From NCBI RefSeq assembly GCF_900169305.1, contig NZ_FWDP01000004.1, positions 310,001 through 374,000 of the forward strand: a stretch of DNA of 64,000 nucleotides, in the 5' to 3' direction. Position numbers and translations under genes: made by a program. Below, piece after piece: positions 34,306 to 43,138 of this stretch (its first letter is position 1; the number at the start of each line of letters is the position of its first letter). Origin of the DNA: Marinilactibacillus piezotolerans. Its GTDB lineage: Bacteria; Bacillota; Bacilli; Lactobacillales; Carnobacteriaceae_A. A model generated the notes under the pieces. It searched no databases. It was not told the origin of the DNA and saw only the letters and a program-made list of their open reading frames with translations.

Positions 34306-35236
34306 TATCCATATTAATCGAGAAGCAACAGAGGCAGTATCTAATATATTACTAGAACTCGGATCTTCAGGAGTTTCAGTTTCAGATAGAAAAGATTTTC
34401 TGACGCTGCCTGAATATGGATTTGATACACTATGGGCTTTGGATGAAAACGATTTTCCAGTTGACGGTGTATTGATCAAAGGGTATTTTTATGAAGAACC
34501 TGCAGAAAACAAGACAAGAGAAGTATTGGTTGAAAGGATTGAAGCATTAAAAGCATTTGATCTGGATATTCAGGACTTCAAAGTTGAAACAGAAGACGTC
34601 ATAGAAGAAGAATGGGCAAACGCATGGAAAAAGCATTATCATCCAGTACCTGTCACTCGTTATATGACGATTGTCCCGCAGTGGGAAGACTATGAGAAAC
34701 AACATGATGAAGAAAAAATCATCTATCTTGATCCGGGCCTGGCTTTTGGTACAGGTACACATCCTACAACTAAACTATGCTTGCAAGCTTTAGAGAGTAA
34801 TTTAAGAGGCGGCGAATATGTTTTAGATGTTGGAACAGGTTCCGGGGTGTTGACTATAGCTAGTGCCTTGCTTGGTGCTTCTTCCATTGATGCTTATGAC
34901 TTGGATGATGTAGCTGTCAAGTCAGCTTTAGACAATGTAAATTTGAATCAGTTGGATGCAGAGATTGCCATCAAGCCGAATAATCTTTTAAATGGCGTCA
35001 ATGTTCAGGCTGATATGATCGTTGCTAATATTTTAGCAGAGATTATCTTAATGCTTGTACCAGATGCATATAAAAATCTAAAACCCGGTGGACTTTTCTT
35101 ATCATCCGGTATTATTATAGAGAAAAAAGAAACTGTTCTGGATAGTTTGAAAAAAAGCGGTTTTGAAATTGAGCAGATTCATCAAATGAGTGATTGGATT
35201 GCAATTTTGGCTCGTAAACCTGAAGAAGATGAATAA
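34283..35236 (+). CDS. prmA: Ribosomal protein L11 methyltransferase
   Basis: PrmA, 317 residues, trimethylates lysines of ribosomal protein L11. The N-terminal substrate-recognition part is followed by the SAM-binding fold with DPGLAFGTGTHPTTKLCLQALE, VLDVGTGSGVLTIASA (the GxGxG loop), and the catalytic NILAEII in place of NPPY. The ATG at 34283 follows AAAGGA and the next codons read MAEWKEYNI, a typical start. The upstream in-frame extension belongs to the preceding gene. Confidence 0.95.
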   Translation: MAEWKEYNIHINREATEAVSNILLELGSSGVSVSDRKDFLTLPEYGFDTLWALDENDFPVDGVLIKGYFYEEPAENKTREVLVERIEALKAFDLDIQDFKVETEDVIEEEWANAWKKHYHPVPVTRYMTIVPQWEDYEKQHDEEKIIYLDPGLAFGTGTHPTTKLCLQALESNLRGGEYVLDVGTGSGVLTIASALLGASSIDAYDLDDVAVKSALDNVNLNQLDAEIAIKPNNLLNGVNVQADMIVANILAEIILMLVPDAYKNLKPGGLFLSSGIIIEKKETVLDSLKKSGFEIEQIHQMSDWIAILARKPEEDE

Positions 35237-35270
35237 AGGATTATTAAGTAAATAGAGAGAAGGAATTTAA

Positions 35271-35942
35271 ATGGTAGAAAATTTGAAGAACTATATTGAT
35301 CATACCGTATTAAAACCAGAGTCAACAGATTTGGATATTCAGCAAGCTTGTTTGGATGCTAAGGAAAATCAGTTTAAAGCAGTCTGTGTGAATCCTACTT
35401 GGGTTTCTTATGTATCTGATCTTTTAAGCGACACGGAAGTAAACACTTGTACCGTTATTGGGTTTCCTTTAGGAGCGAATACAACAGCCGTCAAAGTAGC
35501 TGAAACTAAAAAGGCTATTGAAGATGGTGCTGATGAAGTGGATATGGTCATTAACATCGGCGCAATGAAGAGTGAAGATTTTGCGCTTGTTCATGATGAC
35601 ATTCGTGCAGTAGTTAAAGCAGCTGAAAAGAAAGCGCTGGTTAAAGTCATTATTGAAACGGCTTTGTTGGACCATAATGAAAAGATACGTGCATGCGAAA
35701 TTGCCAAACGAGCAGGAGCAGATTTTGTTAAAACATCTACCGGATTCTCTACAGGCGGCGCTACAGTTGAAGATGTTAAATTAATGCGTTCAGCAGTAGG
35801 TCCTGACATGGGCGTTAAAGCATCTGGCGGTGTAAGAACATTTGCTGATGCTGAAGCTATGATTGCAGCAGGTGCTACTAGAATCGGCACATCGAATGGT
35901 GTTGCATTAATAGCAGGAGAAGAAGGAACTGACTCTTACTAA
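35271..35942 (+). CDS. deoC: Deoxyribose-phosphate aldolase
   Basis: DeoC, 223 residues, class I aldolase cleaving 2-deoxyribose-5-phosphate to acetaldehyde and glyceraldehyde-3-phosphate in deoxynucleoside breakdown. The Schiff-base lysine is in [26 protein letters not shown] and the [10 protein letters not shown] phosphate loop are present. It stands alone between prmA and rel, outside a nucleoside catabolic operon. Confidence 0.95.
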   Translation: MVENLKNYIDHTVLKPESTDLDIQQACLDAKENQFKAVCVNPTWVSYVSDLLSDTEVNTCTVIGFPLGANTTAVKVAETKKAIEDGADEVDMVINIGAMKSEDFALVHDDIRAVVKAAEKKALVKVIIETALLDHNEKIRACEIAKRAGADFVKTSTGFSTGGATVEDVKLMRSAVGPDMGVKASGGVRTFADAEAMIAAGATRIGTSNGVALIAGEEGTDSY

Positions 35943-35967
35943 AAGTCAGCATAGTTTCTTCCCTTAG

Positions 35968-35996
35968 TTGAAAGATAGCTGTAAACGCGTTATAAT
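35968..35996 (+). promoter_or_regulatory. Promoter upstream of rel
   Basis: TTGAAA (35968-35973), a 17-base spacer and TATAAT (35991-35996) form a strong promoter. Its predicted start (about 36003) coincides with the left edge of a terminator-like hairpin. Confidence 0.8.
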
Positions 35997-36003
35997 ATAT
36001 TTG

Positions 36004-36037
36004 AGAACCAGCACTTTACAGTGCTGGTTTTATTATA
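36004..36037 (+). terminator. Terminator-like hairpin at the start of the rel transcript
   Basis: A perfect 10-bp stem (AACCAGCACT with AGTGCTGGTT) with a 4-base loop and T-rich 3' side. It can end deoC transcripts, yet it begins at the first base of RNA made from the promoter just upstream. Confidence 0.7.
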
Positions 36038-36127
36038 ACATTCATTCTAATATGCTCAGTAAAATTAAAAATCCAAGTAATAGATCATTCGATTAAGGAA
36101 AGATCATGAGAAAAGAAGGTAGGACTT

Positions 36128-38338
36128 ATGTCACAAAAAAAAGACTATACTCCTCAAGAAGTCATTGCGCTCTGCTTAACGTACATGAACAGCAAGCATG
36201 TTACGTTCGTAAAGAGGGCCTATGATTTAGCGGAAGAAGCGCACAGAGGGCAGATACGCAAATCAGGCGAAGCTTATATCATGCATCCTGTGCAAGTAGC
36301 TGGGATTCTAGCAGATTTAAAAATGGATCCAGTAACTGTTGCTACTGGATTTCTTCATGATGTAATCGAAGACACAGACTATACCTATGAAGATATAGCG
36401 ACCATTTTCACCCCTGAAGTAGCAGATCTGGTAGATGGTGTCACTAAACTGGGAAAAATCAAATTTAAATCAAAACAAGAACATCAAGCTGAAAATCATC
36501 GTAAAATGTTGTTAGCAATGGCACAAGATGTGCGTGTAGTTTTGGTTAAATTAGCTGACCGTGTTCACAATATGCGGACATTAAAGCATCATCGTCCTGA
36601 AAAGCAGCGGGATATTGCTAAAGAAACATTAGAAATTTATGCTCCTCTGGCAGATCGTTTAGGGATCAGCCGAATCAAGTGGGAGCTGGAAGATATTTCA
36701 TTGAGATATATGAATCCTCAACAATATTACCGGATCGTTCACTTGATGAACTCAAGAAGAGAAGATAGAGAACGATATATTGAGGATGCTAAGAAAGCTA
36801 TCAATGAGTCGGTTGAAGAGCTGGAAATTGAGGCGAATATAACAGGTCGTCCAAAACATATTTATTCTATTTATAAAAAAATGAAAGGACAAAAAAAGCA
36901 GTTTAATGAAATCTATGATCTGCTGGCCATTCGCGTTATAGTAGACTCAATCAAAGACTGTTATGGGGTATTAGGAGCCATTCATACTAGATGGAAACCT
37001 ATGCCGGGTCGTTTCAAAGATTATATTGCCATGCCTAAAGCTAATATGTATCAGTCTCTTCATACGACTGTATTAGGTCCGAATGCAACACCGCTTGAAG
37101 TGCAGATCAGGACTTATAAAATGCATGAGGTTGCTGAATATGGAGTTGCAGCACATTGGGCTTACAAAGAAGGCGTTACAGAGAAAGTCGCCAACGATGA
37201 CTTGTCTGAACATATCTCATGGTTTAGAGATATTTTAGAATTGCAAAGTGAATCCAGTAATGCCAGTGATTTTATGGATTCAATTAAACAAGACATCTTC
37301 AAGGACAAAGTATATGTTTTTAGTCCAAAAGGTGATGTAATGGAGTTGCCCTCAGGTTCCAGTACGCTTGATTTTGCCTTCCATGTCCATACAGAAGTAG
37401 GAAACAAGTCAATGGGTGCTAAAGTCAATGGCAAGATCGTCCCTTTGAACTATAAACTGAAAACAGGCGATATTGTAGAAATGCTGACTTCTTCTAGTTC
37501 TTTTGGTCCCAGCAGAGACTGGCTGAATTATGTGAATACGTCTAAAGCAAAAAACAAAATCAAACGATTCTTTAAGACTCAGGAAAAAGAGCAGAATATT
37601 GAACGCGGCAAAGAGATTCTTGAAAAACAGATTCAGGAAATGGGTTTTAATCCAAAAGAAATTCTAAAAAAAGATAACGTTCAAAAAGTAACCAAACGAT
37701 TCAATTATCAAAACAGTGAAGATCTCTATGCTTCAATAGGCTTTGGAGAAGTCAAAGTTGTAAGTGTAGCGAACAAACTGACAGAAAAAGAAAGAAAACA
37801 AAAAGAAGAAAAAGAGCTTCAGTTCGATGCCAATCAGTCCATTGAGCTTAAAAAGAAAAAAGAACCTGAAAAAATGAAAATCAAGCATGAAGGCGGCGTT
37901 GTCATTCAAGGTGCTGACAATCTGCTTGTTCGATTGAGCAAATGCTGTAATCCGGTACCTGGTGATGATATTGTCGGATACATTACCCGGGGACGAGGCG
38001 TTTCAATTCACCGCCGAGATTGTGCAAATGTCCACGCTTCTGAAGGTGTGGAAGAACGTTTGATCGATGTCGAATGGGAATCTGCCGGAACAGAGAAATC
38101 TTATAATGCTGAACTTCAAGTTCAAGGCTATGACCGATCTGGTCTATTGAATGAGATTTTGCAGGTCATTAATTCTCAGACAAGCCAGCTCAGCAATGTG
38201 AATGGTAAAATCGATCATAACAAGATGGCTATTATACGCTTGACCATAGGAATTCAGAATCTTATCGAACTTGAAAAGATCGTCGATAAAGTTAAATCAA
38301 TTCCGGATGTATATTCAGTGAAGAGAATTACATCATAA
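36128..38338 (+). CDS. rel: Bifunctional (p)ppGpp synthetase/hydrolase Rel
   Basis: A long RSH protein, 736 residues, that makes and degrades the stringent-response alarmone. The HD hydrolase domain has H53, the H77-D78 pair in [10 protein letters not shown] with E81-D82, and [13 protein letters not shown], so hydrolase activity is expected. The synthetase domain (about 220-350) includes YDLLAIRVI and [15 protein letters not shown], zinc-finger-like ([27 protein letters not shown]) and ACT domains complete it. The nearest gene downstream is dtd, the usual neighbour. Confidence 0.97.
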   Translation: MSQKKDYTPQEVIALCLTYMNSKHVTFVKRAYDLAEEAHRGQIRKSGEAYIMHPVQVAGILADLKMDPVTVATGFLHDVIEDTDYTYEDIATIFTPEVADLVDGVTKLGKIKFKSKQEHQAENHRKMLLAMAQDVRVVLVKLADRVHNMRTLKHHRPEKQRDIAKETLEIYAPLADRLGISRIKWELEDISLRYMNPQQYYRIVHLMNSRREDRERYIEDAKKAINESVEELEIEANITGRPKHIYSIYKKMKGQKKQFNEIYDLLAIRVIVDSIKDCYGVLGAIHTRWKPMPGRFKDYIAMPKANMYQSLHTTVLGPNATPLEVQIRTYKMHEVAEYGVAAHWAYKEGVTEKVANDDLSEHISWFRDILELQSESSNASDFMDSIKQDIFKDKVYVFSPKGDVMELPSGSSTLDFAFHVHTEVGNKSMGAKVNGKIVPLNYKLKTGDIVEMLTSSSSFGPSRDWLNYVNTSKAKNKIKRFFKTQEKEQNIERGKEILEKQIQEMGFNPKEILKKDNVQKVTKRFNYQNSEDLYASIGFGEVKVVSVANKLTEKERKQKEEKELQFDANQSIELKKKKEPEKMKIKHEGGVVIQGADNLLVRLSKCCNPVPGDDIVGYITRGRGVSIHRRDCANVHASEGVEERLIDVEWESAGTEKSYNAELQVQGYDRSGLLNEILQVINSQTSQLSNVNGKIDHNKMAIIRLTIGIQNLIELEKIVDKVKSIPDVYSVKRITS

Positions 38339-38381
38339 TCATTCAGGTTCATTGGATAGAGCGATGTTCAGGAGGGGTATA

Positions 38382-38828
38382 TTGCGATTAGTTATTCAAA
38401 GAGTTTCAGAAGCATCGGTAAAGATCAATCAAGAAACAGTTGGAGCTATAGGCAAAGGATTTATGATCCTTGTCGGGGTAGGGCTTGAAGATACAGAAGC
38501 AGATGTAGAGTACTTGGTGCGGAAAGTAAGTAAAATGCGCATTTTCGAAGATGAAGAGGGAAAAATAAATCGTTCGATTGATCAAGTAAAAGGTTCTATC
38601 CTTTCCATTTCTCAATTCACTTTATATGCTGATACTAAAAAAGGCAATCGTCCAAGTTTTACAAGTTCTGCTAAACCTGATCTAGCAGTACCATTGTATG
38701 AGAAATTCAACACCAGTCTTGAGGCTGAAGGGATCAGAGTAGAGACCGGACAGTTTGGAGAAGATATGAAAGTTTCTTTAATCAATGATGGACCTGTTAC
38801 AATCATTATTGATTCTAAAGATAAATAA
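38382..38828 (+). CDS. dtd: D-aminoacyl-tRNA deacylase
   Basis: DTD, 148 residues, hydrolyses D-aminoacyl-tRNA to keep D-amino acids out of proteins. The catalytic [17 protein letters not shown] and the C-terminal [10 protein letters not shown] (the Gly-cis-Pro motif) are intact. It starts with TTG at 38382 behind GGAGGGG; the in-frame ATG ten codons upstream lacks a ribosome binding site. It is the last gene of the rel-dtd unit. Confidence 0.95.
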   Translation: MRLVIQRVSEASVKINQETVGAIGKGFMILVGVGLEDTEADVEYLVRKVSKMRIFEDEEGKINRSIDQVKGSILSISQFTLYADTKKGNRPSFTSSAKPDLAVPLYEKFNTSLEAEGIRVETGQFGEDMKVSLINDGPVTIIIDSKDK

Positions 38829-38872
38829 AAAATAAGCTTCTGACCACAGAGTTAGAAGCTTATTTTTTTAGT
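38827..38872 (+). terminator. Bidirectional terminator between dtd and the antiporter gene
   Basis: A 13-bp perfect stem (AAATAAGCTTCT with AGAAGCTTATTT and neighbours) has A-runs on the left and T-runs on the right, serving both convergent genes. Confidence 0.85.
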
Positions 38873-38882
38873 TGGTCTACAG

Positions 38883-40085
38883 TTACTTTCTATGAAGAAG
38901 CTTGGTAAGCGGGTAAATTCCAGCACTTTGGAGTACAAAGGAAATCAAAATTGAAGCGAAACCTAAAGAGATAAACAGTTCGAGATTTTTAACTGGACTG
39001 TCTACTGTCCAAAGCAGAAGTACGACTGACATAGACCCTTTAATACCTGACCAAGATAATAATATTAAAATAGATAAGAAGTGGCTGAATTTTTTACGCC
39101 ATTTTGGAACAGCAAAAAGTGATCCACCTAAAATAATAAATCGTGCAACCACAGATAATGCGAAAATAATGAAAGCTAAGTGCCAGTATCCAAAATCCAG
39201 ATAAGGGGCTGCTTGTATACCGATAAATAGGAAAAGAATTGAACTTAAAATCGGATTGACGACATTCCAGAAACCACCCAAGGCTTTTCTGAATTCTATT
39301 TCTCTGACGTTTTCCTTCAAGAAAGTAAACGATAATGAGATTCCGGTTACAACCGTTGCAAGTACACCGGAAAATCCGAAATGTTCTGCCAGCATAAAAC
39401 TTCCATAAGCTACTAAAACACTGAGCATTACTTGGTAGTCACGGTGAGCCGTAATGTAAATTGCATGGCTGAGAATCCAGCCAAATACGAGCCCCATACC
39501 GACTCCACCTAAGGAAACATAACCAAAGCTTGCCAAAAATTCAAGAGTGGAGAAGCTGGATCCTGATTCTACCATCCCTAAAATTATCGTAAAGATAACG
39601 ATACTGGTACCATCATTCAGCATCGACTCGCCTTCTAATATATCAGCCAGATCATTCGGTCCTGAACTGTGTTTCAAAATGGAAACGACAGATATGGGAT
39701 CTGTAGGAACGAGAATTGCTGAAAGCAAGAGCGAAAGATTCCAAGACAATGGGTAGAATAAAGCTGTAGCCCAGTAAATTCCTGCCGCCAATAAAAATAC
39801 TGTACCAACCATTCCGATTGTACTTAACGTAATGATAAGCCAAGCGTTCCTTTTAAATGCTCGTGCAGAGAATTGATAAGCTGAAACAAAAAGCAGACCG
39901 GGTATGAAAATTTCATACAAAACTTCCCTCTCAGCAGTAAATCCTGAAAACAAGGAGATAAATGACAGTGCGATTCCTATCAATACCAATACTACCGGAA
40001 CAGGAAAATATTCTTGCTTTACATCAATCGTAAAGATGACCACACTGATCAGTAAGAGGATCAGAAGTTGATTAATTAATTCCAT
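38883..40085 (-). CDS. Cation:proton antiporter, CPA1 (NhaP) family
   Basis: A 400-residue membrane protein with about 12 hydrophobic helices. The ion-binding helix reads LVPTDPISVVSILK, and GESMLNDGTSIVIFTIILG carries the second Asp (the ND pair), as in Na+/H+ exchangers. WSGIKGSMSVVLLLW holds the conserved Gly-rich helix. It should export Na+ or K+ in exchange for protons, in keeping with pH or salt homeostasis; the exact ion is inferred. There is no long cytoplasmic tail. It is convergent with dtd. Confidence 0.88.
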   Translation of the reverse strand: MELINQLLILLLISVVIFTIDVKQEYFPVPVVLVLIGIALSFISLFSGFTAEREVLYEIFIPGLLFVSAYQFSARAFKRNAWLIITLSTIGMVGTVFLLAAGIYWATALFYPLSWNLSLLLSAILVPTDPISVVSILKHSSGPNDLADILEGESMLNDGTSIVIFTIILGMVESGSSFSTLEFLASFGYVSLGGVGMGLVFGWILSHAIYITAHRDYQVMLSVLVAYGSFMLAEHFGFSGVLATVVTGISLSFTFLKENVREIEFRKALGGFWNVVNPILSSILFLFIGIQAAPYLDFGYWHLAFIIFALSVVARFIILGGSLFAVPKWRKKFSHFLSILILLSWSGIKGSMSVVLLLWTVDSPVKNLELFISLGFASILISFVLQSAGIYPLTKLLHRK

Positions 40086-40193
40086 GTTATTGCCTACCTT
40101 CTAAATAAAACCGTTTCTTTAACAATAACAAAGAACCAAAAAATATTAAAGAAAATCGCTTTTCTAAAAGCTTTATTGACGTAAAGGGAACAT

Positions 40194-40238
40194 AAAAAGC
40201 ATGAAAATCAGAGCTGTAAGTCTCTGGTCTTCATGCAG
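40194..40238 (-). terminator. Terminator of the formate/nitrite channel gene
   Basis: Read on the minus strand, a 15-bp stem with one mismatch (GCATGAAGACCAGAG with CTCTGATTTTCATGC) is followed by TTTTT. Confidence 0.85.
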
Positions 40239-40261
40239 TTATTTAGGAACAGATTAATGGT

Positions 40262-41062
40262 TTAATCAAGATAATTGTGGTTCCCCTTATTCAACCATGA
40301 GTAGGTGAGACCAATTATAAGTCCTCCGCCTGCAAAATTTCCTAGTGCAGCTAGAATCCAGTTTATCGCAACTGCTGATCCTGTCATACCAGCTATTGAA
40401 CTGGTGGAGGTGAAAAAAGCCAATGGGAAAGAAGCAAAGTTTGCAATAACGTGTTCAAACCCTAAAAAAGCAAATATAAATATTATAAAAATCATTGCAA
40501 TAACTTTTCCAGCATCATCTTTCATTCGAATAGTACAATAAACAGCCGTATTAACGATAACATTGGCAAAGATTCCTTCAGTGAAGATTTGAACAGGAGA
40601 TTTAGCCAGTTTTCCTTCAATGGCTGTAAATAAAAAGTGATCAGCCGGCAGGTCCTGAAAGACTGAAGTCAGCGAAACAAGGTAACTTGCCAGTGTACCT
40701 CCGATTAAGTTAAAAAGAAGGCAAGCAAATAGAATAGCTGATGCTTTTCTTACAGTTAACAGTTTGCGATGGACTGCAACAGTTGTATACATCATATTAG
40801 ATGTTCCAAGTTCCGCATTCATATAAATAATCATAACTAGTGACCAGCTGAACATGAAAGAATATAAAAATTTTCCAGATCCGTGTACAACTTTTTCTGC
40901 AGCCTGAGCCGTGATAACAGCAATTGCTGTTCCTAAAGTCAGAAATAAAGTAGCCAGCATGGCACGTACAGCATAACGAACCAAACTTGAGTCGAATAAT
41001 TGCTTTTTCTTTTCTATACTTTTCTCAATTGCGTAAAAAAGACCTTGATAATTTGCATCCAT
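40262..41062 (-). CDS. Formate/nitrite transporter (FNT) family channel
   Basis: A 266-residue protein of six predicted helices with the FNT fold. The second pore segment reads NAELGTSNMMY (the family consensus has GAELFTGN), and GIFANVIVNTAVY is the later gate-lining segment. FNT proteins move formate, nitrite, lactate or hydrosulfide with protons. Many Lactobacillales export formate from pyruvate formate-lyase through such channels, but no pfl gene is near, so the substrate is open. The start ATG is preceded by AAGAAGGATGG. Confidence 0.85.
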   Translation of the reverse strand: MDANYQGLFYAIEKSIEKKKQLFDSSLVRYAVRAMLATLFLTLGTAIAVITAQAAEKVVHGSGKFLYSFMFSWSLVMIIYMNAELGTSNMMYTTVAVHRKLLTVRKASAILFACLLFNLIGGTLASYLVSLTSVFQDLPADHFLFTAIEGKLAKSPVQIFTEGIFANVIVNTAVYCTIRMKDDAGKVIAMIFIIFIFAFLGFEHVIANFASFPLAFFTSTSSIAGMTGSAVAINWILAALGNFAGGGLIIGLTYSWLNKGNHNYLD

Positions 41063-41292
41063 TAAAACCCATCCTTCTTGTTAATTCATACACAATGTAC
41101 ACATCTTATCATGTTATTCAGCTTTTTAAAATAGGTATTTTCAAAATATTATTAATAAAATATGAACATACTGAATAAAACGCATACTTTTGAAAAGAAC
41201 ATTACTTTATAAATGACTTTGAAAGATAAGTAAAACTGGAAAATCTTTGCAAATATTTCTTTGAAAAAAGCGAAATTAAAAAGATTGCGCAA

Positions 41293-41337
41293 CAAAAAAA
41301 GCAGCCCGATTATGAGGTCGTCATCAGTCAGGCTGCA
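41293..41337 (-). terminator. Terminator of the amidase gene
   Basis: On the minus strand GCAGCC and GGCTGC close a partly paired loop, followed by seven T. Confidence 0.65.
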
Positions 41338-41350
41338 GTTTTATTCGATT

Positions 41351-42691
41351 TTATTGAGCTGAAGAATAATACTCTCTTAAACCTTGATAGATAGCCTCAA
41401 CGACTGTAGTTTGATAAGATTGTGTGTTGACCATTGAAATATCAAGATCATTATTTAGGTATCCAAGCTCAAGTAAGATAGAAGGCGTAGGATTATTTCG
41501 TAGTACATAGTAATTTCCGTAACGTACACCGTTATTAGACAGTGGACCGTTATCTTTTAAATAGCGATTGATTGTTTCTGCCAGATTAAGTTCTGAATCA
41601 GCATAATAATAAGTTGTGGTTCCGCTCATTGAGTTCTCTATTTCCATGGCATCGTAGTGTAGACTGATAAAAGCATCTGCAGATGCTTTTGAGGTAAGAT
41701 AAACACGATCATTCAAAGAGATGAACGTATCGTCTGATCTAGTCATCATTACATTTGCTCCGGCATCTTGAAGGCGTTTCTGCAGCAGTTTAGCTGTGCT
41801 GAGCGCTACATCTTTTTCATAAAAGCCAGTTTCAGATACTGCACCTGGATCCTTACCACCATGACCGGCATCGATCATAATGGTTGCTTCAGAAAGATTA
41901 GTAGCTGCTCGACTGATTGCTTCAGTGGTCTCTTCGACATTTACAGTTTCTACATTAGTCAAACTAGAGACCCAGTCAGCAACATAGCCGGTTCTGCCAT
42001 CTTCTAACTGGACTTTATACCATTCTTTCTCAGTATCTAAATAGATCAGTTGCTGTCCAGGTGAAGCAGTAGTTATCACTTCATTTTCAGTAGAGGGGCC
42101 GGTTCTGATATTGGTTGTCGCTTCTCCTATTGTAACTGACTGAGTGGACGTTTCTGCAGAAGATGCTTGCGAGGCAGGTGCGTCAATCAGCTCCACAAAT
42201 TGTTTGCTGATCCAAGCGACTTTCCCCATATACAATATCTGGTACCAATCTTGTTCTTCATATAGAATAGACAATTCAGTATTTTCATATACGGTTCCCA
42301 TAATTTGAGAATCAGTGCCGGCATACTGGCGAATATTGACTTCAGTTCCGGTTACTTTACCATATCGCTGGTTTTCAGTAGAGATTTCATCGTTCTCAAC
42401 TAACCAGCTGGCTACCCAGCCGATTTCGTCATCTGAGATTCTGACTTTATACCACTGATTTTCTTCGTCCAGTACATTGAGTCGCTGATCTTCATTAACC
42501 TGGGTCATTACATCATAAGATAGTCCTGGTCCCATACGGACATTCAGTACACTTGCTTTGACAATCACCCTGTTTTCATTAGCCAATACAATAGATGATG
42601 CAACAGTAAGGCTCAAAAGAATGAAAATCAAAAAAAGAAAAATATTTTTTTTAGGCAGATAATTATGTATAGAAGATTCTGATATTCCCAA
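41351..42691 (-). CDS. N-acetylmuramoyl-L-alanine amidase with three SH3b repeats
   Basis: A cell-wall hydrolase of about 446 residues. A signal-anchor helix near residues 15-37 (FLFLIFILLSLTVASSIVLA) is followed by three bacterial SH3 repeats (each with an NVRMGPG, NIRQYAG or NIRTGPS motif and a W-Y-V end). The Amidase_3 zinc domain then carries MIDAGHGGKDPGA (His), ETGFYEKDVALS (Glu) and FISLHYDAM (His). It cuts the amide bond between MurNAc and the stem peptide, probably in cell separation or turnover. I prefer the TTG at 42691, eight bases after AAAGGA, over the ATG at 42700, which abuts the Shine-Dalgarno. Confidence 0.92.
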   Translation of the reverse strand: MGISESSIHNYLPKKNIFLFLIFILLSLTVASSIVLANENRVIVKASVLNVRMGPGLSYDVMTQVNEDQRLNVLDEENQWYKVRISDDEIGWVASWLVENDEISTENQRYGKVTGTEVNIRQYAGTDSQIMGTVYENTELSILYEEQDWYQILYMGKVAWISKQFVELIDAPASQASSAETSTQSVTIGEATTNIRTGPSTENEVITTASPGQQLIYLDTEKEWYKVQLEDGRTGYVADWVSSLTNVETVNVEETTEAISRAATNLSEATIMIDAGHGGKDPGAVSETGFYEKDVALSTAKLLQKRLQDAGANVMMTRSDDTFISLNDRVYLTSKASADAFISLHYDAMEIENSMSGTTTYYYADSELNLAETINRYLKDNGPLSNNGVRYGNYYVLRNNPTPSILLELGYLNNDLDISMVNTQSYQTTVVEAIYQGLREYYSSAQ

Positions 42692-42866
42692 ATCTGTCAT
42701 CCTTTCATAGAATGCGCATGTTAAAAAACGTTTTACTTATTATATCAATGAAGTCTTATTGATTGCAATATGAATCAGTGAAGCAGAACATGAAAACCTA
42801 TATTGACAAAGCAGGTACTTTCTTGTAAGCTTGTAATCAATTAAAGAAATCATCATCTGAATCACA

Positions 42867-42872
42867 TATAAT
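42867..42872 (+). promoter_or_regulatory. -10 of the hisS-aspS promoter
   Basis: TATAAT at 42867-42872 puts the start near 42879, where the T-box stem I begins. A good -35 at 17 bases is not seen; an isolated TTGACA lies at 42803. Confidence 0.4.
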
Positions 42873-42875
42873 CCT

Positions 42876-43107
42876 GTGACAGAGACAGTAGATTAAAGGC
42901 TTGGAATACAGAAAGGTTCTCCGCGGCTGAAAGAGACCCCAGACTTTTACTTGAACGACACTCTTGAGGAATGACAGTGCAAAGCTGTCACGCTTACCAG
43001 CGTTAATGGGAGAGAGAAAGTTTAGGCTTTCTGAATTTAGGTGGTACCACGTGATACTCAAATAACACACGTCCTTCTGTTGTATTTTACAATAGGAGGA
43101 TTTTTTT
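42876..43107 (+). promoter_or_regulatory. T-box riboswitch of hisS-aspS with overlapping Asp/His specifier
   Basis: A tRNA-sensing leader. An AGTA motif opens the stem I loop at about 42887. The 3' side reads TTGAACGACACTCTTGAG; aligned by its surroundings (GAA, one base, codon, A, then CTCTTGAG), the specifier is GAC (Asp) at 42957-42959, and CAC (His) overlaps it at 42959-42961. The T-box AGGTGGTACCACG at 43039-43051 has UGGU at 43042-43045 as the tRNA acceptor-end site. The terminator stem 43072-43083 with 43089-43100 (12 pairs) and seven T follow. Uncharged tRNA should stabilise the antiterminator and turn on both synthetases. Confidence 0.9.
43072..43107 (+). terminator. T-box regulated terminator before hisS
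   Basis: TCCTTCTGTTGT pairs with ACAATAGGAGGA (two G-T pairs) and is followed by seven T; it is the off-state terminator of the T-box. Confidence 0.85.
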
Positions 43108-43138
43108 ATAGGGAAAAATAGTCAATTGGAGGGTTATG

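Noticed and set aside
42837-43070. 77-codon minus-strand frame across the T-box
   Set aside because: It overlaps the T-box leader exactly and has no translation signals; it is a shadow of RNA structure.
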